DNA from: Paenibacillus amylolyticus
GTDB taxonomy: Bacteria > Bacillota > Bacilli > Paenibacillales > Paenibacillaceae
Assembly: GCF_003719335.1 (NCBI RefSeq)
Contig: NZ_RIAS01000005.1
Coordinates: 124,001 to 188,000, forward strand
Direction of reading: 5' to 3'
Length of the DNA stretch: 64,000 nt
Position 1 is the stretch's first letter. Every line of letters begins with the position of its first letter. The position numbers and the translations under genes were made by a program. The notes under the pieces were generated by a model, which saw only the letters and a program-made list of their open reading frames with translations, did not search any database and was not told the DNA's origin. Of the stretch, positions 51,882 to 61,409 are shown in pieces.

Positions 51882-52856
51882 ATGATTGGGCTGGATGAAT
51901 GCATGAAACTGGAGGAACGCTCCAATGATCTTTTGGCCATAGGGGAACTGTTAGTAGATATGATATCGAATGAATATGGTGATTATCTTTCTGACGGGTA
52001 TACACGTTTTTTTGGAGGAGCGCCCTCCAACATTGCCATTAATGTCAATCGAATGGGCATCCGTTCGCGTATCGTCTCAGCTGTAGGGGAGGACGGATTC
52101 GGCACTTTTCTGCTGAATCGTCTGGATGAAGCAGGCATGGATACTCGCGGGGTTCGGCGCGTTAATGAAGCGACAAGCATGGTTGTTGTTAGCAAAAGCA
52201 AGGGTACACCCGTCCCGATTTTCTATCGGGCGGCTGATTTTCAGCTATCATTTGATGCAACGCTCGCGGAATGGCTTCACAATTCCAAAATCGTTCATTT
52301 CTCTTGCTGGCCGTTGTCTCGCCAACCTGCGAGAGAAACCCTTGAAAAGGTTATTGTTGAAGCAAGGAAGCATGGTGTATTGATCGGTTTTGATCCCAAT
52401 TTCCATAAGATGATCTGGCAGCCGGGAGAAGATGGTGCGGCCTATGTACAATCGATCATTCCGCAGGTGGATTTCATTAAACCTTCCAAGGATGATGCAG
52501 ATCGTCTTTTTGGCGAAGCATCTGCTGAAGAACACCTCCAGCACTTTTTAGCGTTAGGGGCACGACTGGTCATTCTGACGTTAGGTGAAGAGGGAGCGCT
52601 GGTTTCGAATGGCCAAGAAACAGTGAGATTTGCGACCTGTGCAACAAAGGTTGTAGATACGACAGGGGCAGGTGACGCGTTCTGGTCGGGGTTCTATACA
52701 GGTCTGGTGAAAGGATACACGCTTCGGGAAGCAATAAAATCAGGTTTTGCCGTAAGCGCGTACAAATTGAAATATCACGGTGCGATTGTAGAACTGCCAG
52801 CTCTGGGGGCGATCAGAGAACAGTATGGGTTGGAAGAGGGTGAGCGTTTTGCTTAA
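51882..52856 (+). CDS. PfkB family sugar kinase, probable fructokinase
   Basis: This 324-residue ribokinase-fold protein has the N-terminal FFGGAPSNIAINVNRMG and the C-terminal DTTGAGDAFWSGFYTG with the catalytic Asp. Fructose is one product of sucrose phosphorolysis, and the kinase gene overlaps the sucrose phosphorylase gene by 8 bp, so fructokinase is the most likely role. Similarity to IolC-type kinases means another ketose is possible. The frame reaches 51861, but GGGGAGGAATCAGG selects ATG 51882. Confidence 0.85.
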   Translation: MIGLDECMKLEERSNDLLAIGELLVDMISNEYGDYLSDGYTRFFGGAPSNIAINVNRMGIRSRIVSAVGEDGFGTFLLNRLDEAGMDTRGVRRVNEATSMVVVSKSKGTPVPIFYRAADFQLSFDATLAEWLHNSKIVHFSCWPLSRQPARETLEKVIVEARKHGVLIGFDPNFHKMIWQPGEDGAAYVQSIIPQVDFIKPSKDDADRLFGEASAEEHLQHFLALGARLVILTLGEEGALVSNGQETVRFATCATKVVDTTGAGDAFWSGFYTGLVKGYTLREAIKSGFAVSAYKLKYHGAIVELPALGAIREQYGLEEGERFA

Positions 52857-54315
52857 AAATCAGGTTCAATTAATTACCTATCCGGATTCGCTCGGTGGCA
52901 ATCTGAGTACACTGAATCATTTGCTCCTGAACGAACTGGCTGGTCTTTTTACAGGGGGTGTGCACATTCTGCCGCCTTTTCCTTCATCAGGAGATCGTGG
53001 ATTCGCTCCATTAACTTATCTGGAGATTGATCCTGTCTTCGGCACGTGGGAAGACATTCGATGCATAGGCGAACATACGGATATACTAGTTGACCTGATG
53101 GTTAACCATATTTCACAGCAATCGCCCTATTTTCAGGATTTCCTCCGGAAAGGGCGATCTTCCGAGTATGCCGATCTTTTCTTAACCCTGGATAAGGTGT
53201 GGGCTGACGGAGTGCCAGTACAGAAGGACATTGACCATATGTTTTTGCGTCGCGAAGTGCCCTACTCTACGTTTAGAATACATGAGAGCGGCGAAGAGGA
53301 GAAGGTATGGACAACGTTTGGCAAAACAGATCCCTCAGAACAGATTGATCTGGATATACGTGCGGCGATTACACAGCAACTGCTACGTTCATTTTTTGAG
53401 AACTTCAAGAAAAACAATGTCAAAATTGTGAGACTGGATGCTGTTGGCTATGTTATAAAAAAGCTGGGGACCAGTTGTTTCTTTGTTGAACCGGATATTT
53501 ACATTTTCCTTGACTGGGTGAAGTCACTAGCGGACGAATTGGAGATCGAGTTGTTGCCTGAGGTTCATGCCCATTACAGTGTACAGTACAAACTGGCCGA
53601 TTTTGGTTGCTGGATTTACGATTTCATATTACCATACCGGGTGCTGGAGACGTTAATCAACCGCTCAAGCGGAGAATTGCGTCGTTATCTGGCGAACAGA
53701 CCTGCCAATCAGTTCACCATGCTGGACTGTCATGACGGTATTCCGGTCAAACCCGATCTTGATGGACTGATACGCACAGATGAGGCGCAGCAACTGGTGG
53801 ACATCTGTCTGGAGCGGGGAGCCAACCTTAGCCTGATTCTGTCAGATAAACATAAGTCAGAGGATGGTTTCAATGTGCATCAGATCCGGTGCACATATTA
53901 CAGTGCTTTGAACGAGGATGATGATGCTTATCTGGCAGCGCGAGCCATTCAGTTTTTTGTACCGGGCATTCCCCAGGTCTATTATGTCGGACTGTTCGCT
54001 GGGGAGAATGATCTGGAGCGGGTAGCCGAAACGGGGGAAGGTCGAGAAATCAATCGTCAGAATTACACAATGGAGGATATCGAGCAGCAGTTGGACAAAA
54101 AAGTGGTGCAGCGTCTTATGGAGTTGATCCGCTTCCGCAACAGCCATCAGGCTTTTCAAGGCGAATTCAACGTTCTGGATTCGCCGGATAATCAGCTCTG
54201 TCTGAACTGGAAGCTGGATAATCAGCAGTGCAGTCTGACGGTTGACCTCCAAACGTATCAATCCGTCATACATTACTCGGACCCGTCCGGGTGCCTCGTA
54301 GCATATCGGATTTAA
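52849..54315 (+). CDS. Sucrose phosphorylase (GH13 subfamily 18)
   Basis: This is a 488-residue protein started at TTG 52849 after AGAGGG; MLKNQVQLITYPDSLGGNL is the standard family N-terminus. It cuts sucrose with phosphate to glucose 1-phosphate and fructose. VRLDAVGYVIKK holds the nucleophile Asp, LLPEVHAHYS the acid/base Glu, and LDCHDGIPV the transition-state Asp. IPQVYYVGLFAGENDLE is the acceptor loop that favours sucrose over other substrates, though close relatives act on sucrose 6-phosphate or glucosylglycerate. The gene overlaps the kinase and is followed 23 bp later by an esterase. Confidence 0.9.
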   Translation: MLKNQVQLITYPDSLGGNLSTLNHLLLNELAGLFTGGVHILPPFPSSGDRGFAPLTYLEIDPVFGTWEDIRCIGEHTDILVDLMVNHISQQSPYFQDFLRKGRSSEYADLFLTLDKVWADGVPVQKDIDHMFLRREVPYSTFRIHESGEEEKVWTTFGKTDPSEQIDLDIRAAITQQLLRSFFENFKKNNVKIVRLDAVGYVIKKLGTSCFFVEPDIYIFLDWVKSLADELEIELLPEVHAHYSVQYKLADFGCWIYDFILPYRVLETLINRSSGELRRYLANRPANQFTMLDCHDGIPVKPDLDGLIRTDEAQQLVDICLERGANLSLILSDKHKSEDGFNVHQIRCTYYSALNEDDDAYLAARAIQFFVPGIPQVYYVGLFAGENDLERVAETGEGREINRQNYTMEDIEQQLDKKVVQRLMELIRFRNSHQAFQGEFNVLDSPDNQLCLNWKLDNQQCSLTVDLQTYQSVIHYSDPSGCLVAYRI

Positions 54316-54338
54316 TCCATAATCAGGAGGTTGCTAAC

Positions 54339-55154
54339 ATGGCTACAGTACAGGTAAACTTTTTCTCAAAAAGCATGCGCAGAGAGGTATCGTTCAATGC
54401 TCTGTTGCCTGTAGACTTGCCCGTCATTCCGGGTCACTCCGAAGTAGTGAACGAACAGGAACCACTGAAGTCTATATACCTGCTGAACGGATACTCTGGT
54501 AGCCAGTGGGACTGGATCACCTTCTCGCGTATTCGCGAGCTTGCTGACCGACATCGGTTCGCTGTGTTTATGCCGGCAGGTGAAAATCATTTTTATCTGG
54601 ATGATGAAGATAAGGGTGATCTGTACGGACAATATGTAGGCAAGGAATTGGTAGAATTCACACGCGGATTATTTCCTCTCTCTGTGCGCCGTGAGGACAC
54701 ATATATCGGTGGTTTGTCTATGGGGGGGTATGGTGCGATCCGGAATGGTCTGGAATATGCGGAGCATTTCGGTGGCATCATTGCGCTGTCCTCGGCGATT
54801 CTGCCTTACAAAATAGCGAATGCGCAGCGGGGTTACTCTGACGGAGTAGCGGATTATAAATACTTCAGCCGGGTTTTCGGGGATCTGAGCCAGCTGGAAG
54901 GTAGTAATAAAGATCCGGAGGCTTTGGTGATGCAATTGAAGGAAAAGAGCGCGTCGATCCCTGACATCTATATGGCCTGCGGCACCGAGGACTTTTTATT
55001 GGATGTGAATCAACGTTTTCGGGATTTCCTGCAACGTGAGCATGTTCCTGTGACCTACACGGAGAGTCCGGGGGGGCATAACTGGGATTTTTGGAATGAA
55101 TATATCGCCCTTGCACTGGAATGGGCAGGACAGGGCAGACAGTCTAACGAATAA
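54339..55154 (+). CDS. EstA/FrmB-type esterase
   Basis: This 271-residue alpha/beta hydrolase of the esterase D/tributyrin esterase type has the nucleophile Ser in YIGGLSMGGYGAIRN and a His near SPGGHNWDFWNEYI; Asp lies in CGTEDFLLDV. It has no signal peptide, so it acts in the cytoplasm on small acyl esters, as acetylxylan or acylsugar esterases of this family do. AGGAGG selects ATG 54339; the frame also overlaps the phosphorylase end. With the HSL-type enzyme upstream, the operon carries two different esterases. Confidence 0.87.
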   Translation: MATVQVNFFSKSMRREVSFNALLPVDLPVIPGHSEVVNEQEPLKSIYLLNGYSGSQWDWITFSRIRELADRHRFAVFMPAGENHFYLDDEDKGDLYGQYVGKELVEFTRGLFPLSVRREDTYIGGLSMGGYGAIRNGLEYAEHFGGIIALSSAILPYKIANAQRGYSDGVADYKYFSRVFGDLSQLEGSNKDPEALVMQLKEKSASIPDIYMACGTEDFLLDVNQRFRDFLQREHVPVTYTESPGGHNWDFWNEYIALALEWAGQGRQSNE

Positions 55155-55265
55155 GCACCTTATCATAGATTGTACCAAGCCTCTGGGGGGTCGTGTGTCA
55201 ACAGCGACTGTTCAGGGGCTGGTTGATTATCCGGTTAGCACGGAAGACAAGAGAAGAGGGAACGC

Positions 55266-57044
55266 ATGAAGAGAAAACACTTACTCCGTAACAGAAGCAT
55301 CGTATTCAGACTATACACCCAGATCACGGTTATTTTGGTTATTCTCTTCGCGGCTCTTCTTTTGAGCAATATTTATTCGCTTCAAGTGGTTCAGAATCAC
55401 ATCGTTAGCAATTCGGAACACACACTGGCGATCTATACTGAATCTATTCATAATAATCTGGATATCTACGCCAAGGATCTGATGGAGGTATTCGAAAATC
55501 AAGCCGATTTCGCCAGGGACTATGGGGAGCAATATATACGTTCTGGTCACGAAGGGGACTACTTTAAAGAAGTGAGGCTGATCAACGCGCTCAAGTCTAA
55601 GATGACGAATAATTATGCGAGCGATGGCATGTTTGTTCAGATTACACGTGATGAAAGACTGCTGACCCTGTTTGGCAATCGGATCAATTCCTCGAATAAA
55701 CTGGCTTTATCAGACTTTTTGAAGCACCAGAACTGGCGGGACATTCAGGTACAGGATAATAAGGAAGGTCACTGGAGCATTGTACAAGTGAACGATATGT
55801 TTTATTTGTTCAAATGCATCACGTACGGGGAAGTGACCTTCGGGACGTTTGTTCAGGCTGATAATTTACTTTCACGGACAAGTCGGGAAGCAGATTCAGC
55901 CAGCCAATTTGTACTAAGTGGTCAAGATGGTCGTATTCTGACAACGGTCAGCGGTAATGTCATAACAATCACGAAGGACTTGGCAACGACCGAGCAGGAA
56001 TTGGGTAGTCGTTACCTTTTCGTGAGCAAATCGATTGCCGAATTCGGTCAAATGACTAATATCGTTACGAAACAAAGTGTATTTTCCGGACTGAAATTAA
56101 TTCAATGGCTGATCATCGTGCTTGGTGTCGTCTCCATGGTTGTCGTGCCGCTTCTCATGAGATTTATCACCAAAGAGATGCTTCGTCCGATTCTGGAATT
56201 GGTTAGGGCAGCCAAAGAGGTTGAAAAAGGGCAGACGTTCTTCCCGCCCCCTTCCAGAGAGTATTCGCTTGAATTTATGAAACTGTTCCATGCATTCCAA
56301 TCGATGGTTCATGAGATTACACATCTGAAGATTCAATCCTATGAAGAGAAAATTGAGAAGAGCCGTGCAGAATTAAAAGTGTTACAGATGCAAATTAGAC
56401 CTCATTTTTATCTGAATGCCATATCTACCATCTCCAGTCTCACCTATCAAAATCGGAATGAAGAAATTCGGCGTATGATCCAGATGTTATCCCAGCATCT
56501 CCGTTATATGTTCAAGGCGGAACAGATGCTTGTCAGCATTGATGAAGAGATGGGTCATGTTGAGAATTACATTCGCATGCAGGAAATTCGCTACCCGGAT
56601 CAGATCTTTTATATGACGGACCTGGAACCGGCAGCGGGTGATATTCGTATTCCGCAACTGCTGATTCAGACATTTGTGGAAAATTGCTTCAAACATGCCC
56701 TTACGTATGGAGAGATGTTATCTATTTTTATCCGAGTGCACATGGAGAGGACAGCAGATGATGGCGCTTATGTTCAGATCGTGATCGAGGACAACGGTGA
56801 AGGATTCCCGCAAGCGTGGCTTCAACAATTCCAAACAGCCGTAAGGGCAGGGGATGAAGGTGAGCACGTAGGCATCGCAACCATGCACAAAACGTTGCAG
56901 TTATTATACAAACAGGATAATTTGCTGGTGCTGTCGAGCGGCGTGGCATCTTCAGGAGCCAAGATCGAAATACGGATACCTGTTTCAAACGAAACGATTC
57001 CGGTGTCCATTTCTGAGTCTAGCATGGGAGTGGGGGGAGCTTGA
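55266..57044 (+). CDS. YesM-type sensor histidine kinase
   Basis: This 592-residue membrane kinase has TM1 (about 13-34), a large extracytoplasmic sensor region to about residue 275, TM2 (about 278-300), a HAMP linker, and the His_kinase/HATPase pair. The phosphoacceptor is His380 in QIRPHFYLNAISTI; the N box NCFKHA and G box EDNGEGFP follow. Such kinases sense oligosaccharides and control the neighbouring importer through a YesN-type regulator. The ORF starts 111 bp after the esterase gene with no clear terminator between, and its stop overlaps the regulator start. Confidence 0.92.
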   Translation: MKRKHLLRNRSIVFRLYTQITVILVILFAALLLSNIYSLQVVQNHIVSNSEHTLAIYTESIHNNLDIYAKDLMEVFENQADFARDYGEQYIRSGHEGDYFKEVRLINALKSKMTNNYASDGMFVQITRDERLLTLFGNRINSSNKLALSDFLKHQNWRDIQVQDNKEGHWSIVQVNDMFYLFKCITYGEVTFGTFVQADNLLSRTSREADSASQFVLSGQDGRILTTVSGNVITITKDLATTEQELGSRYLFVSKSIAEFGQMTNIVTKQSVFSGLKLIQWLIIVLGVVSMVVVPLLMRFITKEMLRPILELVRAAKEVEKGQTFFPPPSREYSLEFMKLFHAFQSMVHEITHLKIQSYEEKIEKSRAELKVLQMQIRPHFYLNAISTISSLTYQNRNEEIRRMIQMLSQHLRYMFKAEQMLVSIDEEMGHVENYIRMQEIRYPDQIFYMTDLEPAAGDIRIPQLLIQTFVENCFKHALTYGEMLSIFIRVHMERTADDGAYVQIVIEDNGEGFPQAWLQQFQTAVRAGDEGEHVGIATMHKTLQLLYKQDNLLVLSSGVASSGAKIEIRIPVSNETIPVSISESSMGVGGA

Positions 57045-58657
57045 TGAAATGCATGTTGATTGACGACGATATCCCTACGGTTCAGGTGTTGACAGAACTT
57101 ATCCCTTGGACAGCATATGGTTTTAACGAAGTGTCACAGGCTCACTGTGTTCAGGATGCACAGACGTTGTTTGCCGCAGGTATTCCCGATTTGGTCATTT
57201 GTGACATTGAGATGCCCAGGGGCTCCGGAATTGAGATGATTCAGTGGATCAGAGAACAAGGATATGACTGTGCTTTTATATTTTTTACATGTCATGAGAG
57301 TTTTGACTTTGCTTCCACTGCGATTTCATTTCATGCGGACTCTTACTTACTCAAGCCCTTGAATCAGGAAAAGCTCGAAGCGGCTGTCATGAAGGCTGTT
57401 GGAGGATTGAAGTGGAGAAGGCAGATGGGAGAGTATCACAAATTTGGTATGGCGTGGCTGAAAAATAAAGGACTGGTCGAGGCCAGCTTCTGGACCGATA
57501 TTTTGATGGCTACCATCTCGCCCCGGCTCGATCTGATTCAGGGAGAGATTCTTAAACGCGAGCTGACGATCAAGACAGAAAAATCTTATGTGCTGGTGCT
57601 TGCAAGTGTGTTTTTATCCGAAATCGATGAAAGATGGAATGAAAGTACATTCCGATATGCATTTGCCAATCTCAGTTCGGAAATCATGTTGCTGCGACTT
57701 CAGTATGACCGGATTGTTTCTTATCAGAAGAATAGTATGTTGTATGTTGCAGTTATATTGGACGAAGATCATACTAGTCAGATCCAGCTGGAAGAACGTG
57801 CTACAATGCTGATTCAATTGATGAATGAATACTTGAAATGTATGGGAACCTGTTATATTAGCAAGGCGAAACCTATAAACGAGTTGTCCGGGGTGAAGGC
57901 AGAACTGGAGCGCATGGATCATTCAAATGTGATGTTTCGAGGCAAGGTTCATGGACAGCTTACCGTATTTCAACGAGAACAACCGGAACGATATGATCTG
58001 GATACTCAGATGTATACCAGCTTGTTTATCGAGCGGGAGAAAGCCCAGATTGTGAACCGGTTGAAAAAAGATTTGGAACAACTCGTTGCCAAAAATCAGC
58101 TGCATGCTGAAACGCTGCAAGTGATACGTGAGGATTTCCTTCAAGTGGTTTATGCGATTTTGGCTAAGAAAAACGTACAGGCACATCAGCTTTTTACGGA
58201 TCAGCTTGCGCAACAGTTGTATGTTAAATCGGAGCACAGCATTTTTGATTTTATGAAATGGGCTCACCTTGTCACAGAACGTACAGTCGAAACGATTAAG
58301 GAAAGTCAGCGTTCGGAAGGCATTGTCGATAAAGCGATGCGTTATATACACGACAACTACACCAAGGATCTAAATCGTGAGGAGGTGGCTGCTAGTGTAT
58401 TTCTAACGCCGGACTATCTTGCCAAGGTTTTTAAACAAGAAACGGGACTAACGATGAAGGAATACCTGAATGACTATCGAATCAAAGCAGCAAAACTTAT
58501 GTTAATTGAAAGCCGCTTGAGTATCGGACAGATTGCGATGGAAACCGGATACGAAACGATTTCATACTTTTCTACCGTTTTCAAAAAGCTTACAGGAGAA
58601 ACGCCCAACGCCTACAGATCCAGACATAGTTATGACCGGGGGAAGAATGAAGTTTAA
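57044..58657 (+). CDS. YesN-type response regulator with AraC DNA-binding domain
   Basis: This 537-residue regulator has an N-terminal receiver (MKCMLIDDD; phosphoacceptor Asp54 in VICDIEMPRGSG; Lys in LLKPLNQEK). A long middle region (about 135-430) of unknown fold follows. The C-terminal AraC domain (about 435-530) has two HTH motifs (YTKDLNREEVAASVFLTPDYL and LSIGQIAMETGYETISYFS). It probably activates the SBP-permease genes downstream. ATG 57044 overlaps the kinase stop by one base. A terminator follows, so the importer has its own promoter. Confidence 0.92.
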   Translation: MKCMLIDDDIPTVQVLTELIPWTAYGFNEVSQAHCVQDAQTLFAAGIPDLVICDIEMPRGSGIEMIQWIREQGYDCAFIFFTCHESFDFASTAISFHADSYLLKPLNQEKLEAAVMKAVGGLKWRRQMGEYHKFGMAWLKNKGLVEASFWTDILMATISPRLDLIQGEILKRELTIKTEKSYVLVLASVFLSEIDERWNESTFRYAFANLSSEIMLLRLQYDRIVSYQKNSMLYVAVILDEDHTSQIQLEERATMLIQLMNEYLKCMGTCYISKAKPINELSGVKAELERMDHSNVMFRGKVHGQLTVFQREQPERYDLDTQMYTSLFIEREKAQIVNRLKKDLEQLVAKNQLHAETLQVIREDFLQVVYAILAKKNVQAHQLFTDQLAQQLYVKSEHSIFDFMKWAHLVTERTVETIKESQRSEGIVDKAMRYIHDNYTKDLNREEVAASVFLTPDYLAKVFKQETGLTMKEYLNDYRIKAAKLMLIESRLSIGQIAMETGYETISYFSTVFKKLTGETPNAYRSRHSYDRGKNEV

Positions 58658-58689
58658 CGTTTGGAATTCAGGGACATTTGCCCATAATG

Positions 58690-58728
58690 TACGACTCTGC
58701 TTTATTTTGAAGCAGGGTTTTTGTTTTG
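58690..58728 (+). terminator. Terminator of the two-component unit
   Basis: ACTCTGCTT and AAGCAGGGT form a stem followed by TTTTTGTTTTG. Confidence 0.75.
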
Positions 58729-58855
58729 ACTGAACTGATGCAAAATTCAAACCGTTTTTACGAAAAAACAGACCGTTTTTGTTAAAGCTGTAATCGCTTC
58801 AATTTTATAAAATGAGAACGAATAGAAGCACGACATAAGGAGGTCATGAAGCAAG

Positions 58856-60391
58856 ATGAAAACAAAGAGATTATGGGGTTCCCTGCTGTCACTTGTGCTT
58901 TGCGGTTCTCTTCTGGCGGGATGCGGGACGGAATCTTCCTCTTCCACTGCACAAGAGGGGAACGCTTCACAGAAGGTGGACAAAGTGGTGTTCGCCATGC
59001 CTTCATTCAACCGTATTCCCGATGATATCAGTAAGGTTACAGCCGCAATCAATGCCATAACCGTTCCGAAAATCGGGGTTGAAGTGGATTTCAGACTATA
59101 TGGTCCGGCTGATTATGCACAAAAAGTAAATCTTGCATTGCAAAGCGGTGAGCAAATGGATGTGTTCACAACGTTAGGACAATTCACGAACTATGCATCC
59201 AAAAACCAGTTATACCCACTGGAGGAGCTACTGCCGCAATATGGTAAAGAGTTGACACAGATTTTGGAAAAGGACTTTGGTCCGAATCTGCTTGATGCAA
59301 CCACGATGGACGGACATATCTACGGTGTTCCGGTAAATAAAGGCATGTCACTGCCAACCAACATCGTGTACAACGCCGACATGCTGAAGGAATCCGGTCT
59401 TACAGCGGATCAAATGACGTCACTGGATGATCTGCCAGCTGTATTTGAGGCAGTCAAACAAAAACATCCAGACGTGATTCCCTTTGGTCCAGTCAATGTG
59501 AATCCAAGTGATACCAATCTCGTTCTGGCGCTGAAAGGGATGCACAAGATCGATTTCCTGTCAGATACTACCGGTATTGGTGTAGTTGTAGGAAACGACG
59601 GGAAAGTTCAAAATTTCTATGATACAGATGCATTCAAACAGGGCGCCAAGATGATGAGAGATTGGTTTGAAAAAGGGTTTCTGGAGAAAGATGCCGCGAC
59701 GACATCCATTTCTTTCTCCGATACGATCGCTTCAGGGCGCGGTTTTTCCTTTCTGGGTGGATACAGCGGGATGGAAGCAGCCAAAGCGCTGAGTGCACAA
59801 ACGGGCAAAAACCTCGAAATGAAACGTCTGGTGCCGTACTACTTCGATACCGGTGCAGTTAATCTGGTGAGCTGGATGGTGTCAAGTACAACCAAAGTTC
59901 CCGAAGGCTCCGTTAAGTTTCTGAACATGTTGTATACCGATCAGCAGTTGATTAATACGATTCTTTACGGTATTGAAGGCGAGGATTATGTCAAAGTAGA
60001 TGAGCATCATGTGAAGTTCCCGGATGGCATGGATGCATCCACCGTCCCGTATACAGCCATGCTGAGCACGGGGATTGTAGGCTCCGAATCTTTGCAATAC
60101 CAGCTGGAGGGCGTGAACTGGTCGGATGTGGAGTTGAAACTGAAGGAGAACAAGGAGACAGAGCGCTCACCGTACTTCGGATTTATCTTTGATCCTAGTG
60201 AAGTGAAGACGCAAATGAGTGCAGTTACCAATGTGGTCAATCAATTTTTACCTGCTCTTGTAACGGGTGTTCTTGATCCTGATGCGACGATTCCTCAATT
60301 CGTAAAAGCATTAAATGATGCGGGAGCTGCGGATATTATTGCGAGCAAACAGAAACAGCTGGATGAGTGGATCGTGCAGCAGAAGAAATAA
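58856..60391 (+). CDS. Extracellular sugar-binding lipoprotein (LplA/YtcQ type)
   Basis: This 511-residue cluster D/G-type solute-binding protein has a lipoprotein signal ending SLLAGC (Cys23). Its length and the pattern DYAQKVNLALQSGEQMDVF, LLPQYGKELTQIL and NKGMSLPTNIVYNADMLKESG match the LplA/YtcQ family, which binds complex plant oligosaccharides. It works with the two permeases downstream. ATG is preceded by AAGGAGG. TCS control is likely from gene order; the ligand is unknown. Confidence 0.9.
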   Translation: MKTKRLWGSLLSLVLCGSLLAGCGTESSSSTAQEGNASQKVDKVVFAMPSFNRIPDDISKVTAAINAITVPKIGVEVDFRLYGPADYAQKVNLALQSGEQMDVFTTLGQFTNYASKNQLYPLEELLPQYGKELTQILEKDFGPNLLDATTMDGHIYGVPVNKGMSLPTNIVYNADMLKESGLTADQMTSLDDLPAVFEAVKQKHPDVIPFGPVNVNPSDTNLVLALKGMHKIDFLSDTTGIGVVVGNDGKVQNFYDTDAFKQGAKMMRDWFEKGFLEKDAATTSISFSDTIASGRGFSFLGGYSGMEAAKALSAQTGKNLEMKRLVPYYFDTGAVNLVSWMVSSTTKVPEGSVKFLNMLYTDQQLINTILYGIEGEDYVKVDEHHVKFPDGMDASTVPYTAMLSTGIVGSESLQYQLEGVNWSDVELKLKENKETERSPYFGFIFDPSEVKTQMSAVTNVVNQFLPALVTGVLDPDATIPQFVKALNDAGAADIIASKQKQLDEWIVQQKK

Positions 60392-60479
60392 AACGTGGAT
60401 GAACGTTTAATGTGGGGCGCTGTATGGCTAAGAAGCAATGCAGCCGCTTTACATTAAGGATGAGAATGGAGCGATGACT

Positions 60480-61397
60480 GTGAAAACCAAATCCGGAGGG
60501 CTCAGAAAAACATTGCCGCTACTGCTGCTCGCTGCTCCTGGTCTGTTATATTTTCTAATCAATAATTATTTGCCAATGGCCGGTATCTTTATCGCGTTCA
60601 AGGATGTGAACTATGCCAAAGGCATATTCGGAAGTGACTGGGTAGGCTTTGATAATTTCAAATTTTTGTTTCAGACGAGTGATGCCTGGATTATGACTCG
60701 CAACACCTTGTTATACAATTTGGCGTTTATCGTACTGGGGACGATGCTGTCGATCTTAATAGCAATTCTAATGTCCGAATTGATAAAAAGCGCATGGTCT
60801 AAGCTGTTCCAGTCGGGGCTTGTTTTACCTAACCTGATTTCGATGGTGGTTCTGTCCTATATCGTGTTTGCCTTCCTGAATGCAGACAGCGGTTTTATTA
60901 ACAATTCAATTCTGAAACCCCTTGGTATTCCAGAGATTAACTGGTATTCCGAGGCGAAGTATTGGCCTTATCTGCTCGTGTTTATACAATTGTGGAAAAC
61001 AGCCGGTTACGGTTCCATCGTGTATATCGCTTTTATCTCCGGGATTGACAAAAGCATCTATGAAGCTGCCAAGATCGACGGGGCAGGCAAACTCAAGCAG
61101 ATTTGTATGATTACGCTACCTTTATTGAAGCCAACTATCATTATACTGACCCTGATGTCTATCGGTCGTATATTCAACTCCGATTTCGGCTTGTTCTATC
61201 AAGTGCCGATGAATGCTGGGGCGCTTTATAGCACAACGCAGACCATCGATACGTATGTGTACCGGGCACTCATGCAGGTCAATGATATTGGAATGTCAGC
61301 CGCTGCGGGGTTGTATCAATCGGTTGTGGGATTCATTTTGGTCATGGCTGCGAATGCGATTGTCAAAAAAGTGAATCCTGAAAATGCATTATTTTAG
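60480..61397 (+). CDS. ABC permease, LplB type
   Basis: This 305-residue six-helix permease has YEAAKIDGAGKLKQICMITLPLLKP as its EAA loop. PLLLLAAPGLLYFLINNYLPMAGIFIAFKD is the typical LplB N-terminus. GTG 60480 is 8 nt from GGAG; the ATG at 60474 is too close to it, and the frame extends to 60438. It forms the importer with the next gene. Confidence 0.9.
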   Translation: MKTKSGGLRKTLPLLLLAAPGLLYFLINNYLPMAGIFIAFKDVNYAKGIFGSDWVGFDNFKFLFQTSDAWIMTRNTLLYNLAFIVLGTMLSILIAILMSELIKSAWSKLFQSGLVLPNLISMVVLSYIVFAFLNADSGFINNSILKPLGIPEINWYSEAKYWPYLLVFIQLWKTAGYGSIVYIAFISGIDKSIYEAAKIDGAGKLKQICMITLPLLKPTIIILTLMSIGRIFNSDFGLFYQVPMNAGALYSTTQTIDTYVYRALMQVNDIGMSAAAGLYQSVVGFILVMAANAIVKKVNPENALF

Positions 61398-61409
61398 GGG
61401 GAGACACAG

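Noticed and set aside
58780..58810. Possible cre site before the second importer (CTGTAATCGCTTCAAT).
   Set aside because: It breaks the consensus at the first base and at the R before CG, so it is not supported as a CcpA site.
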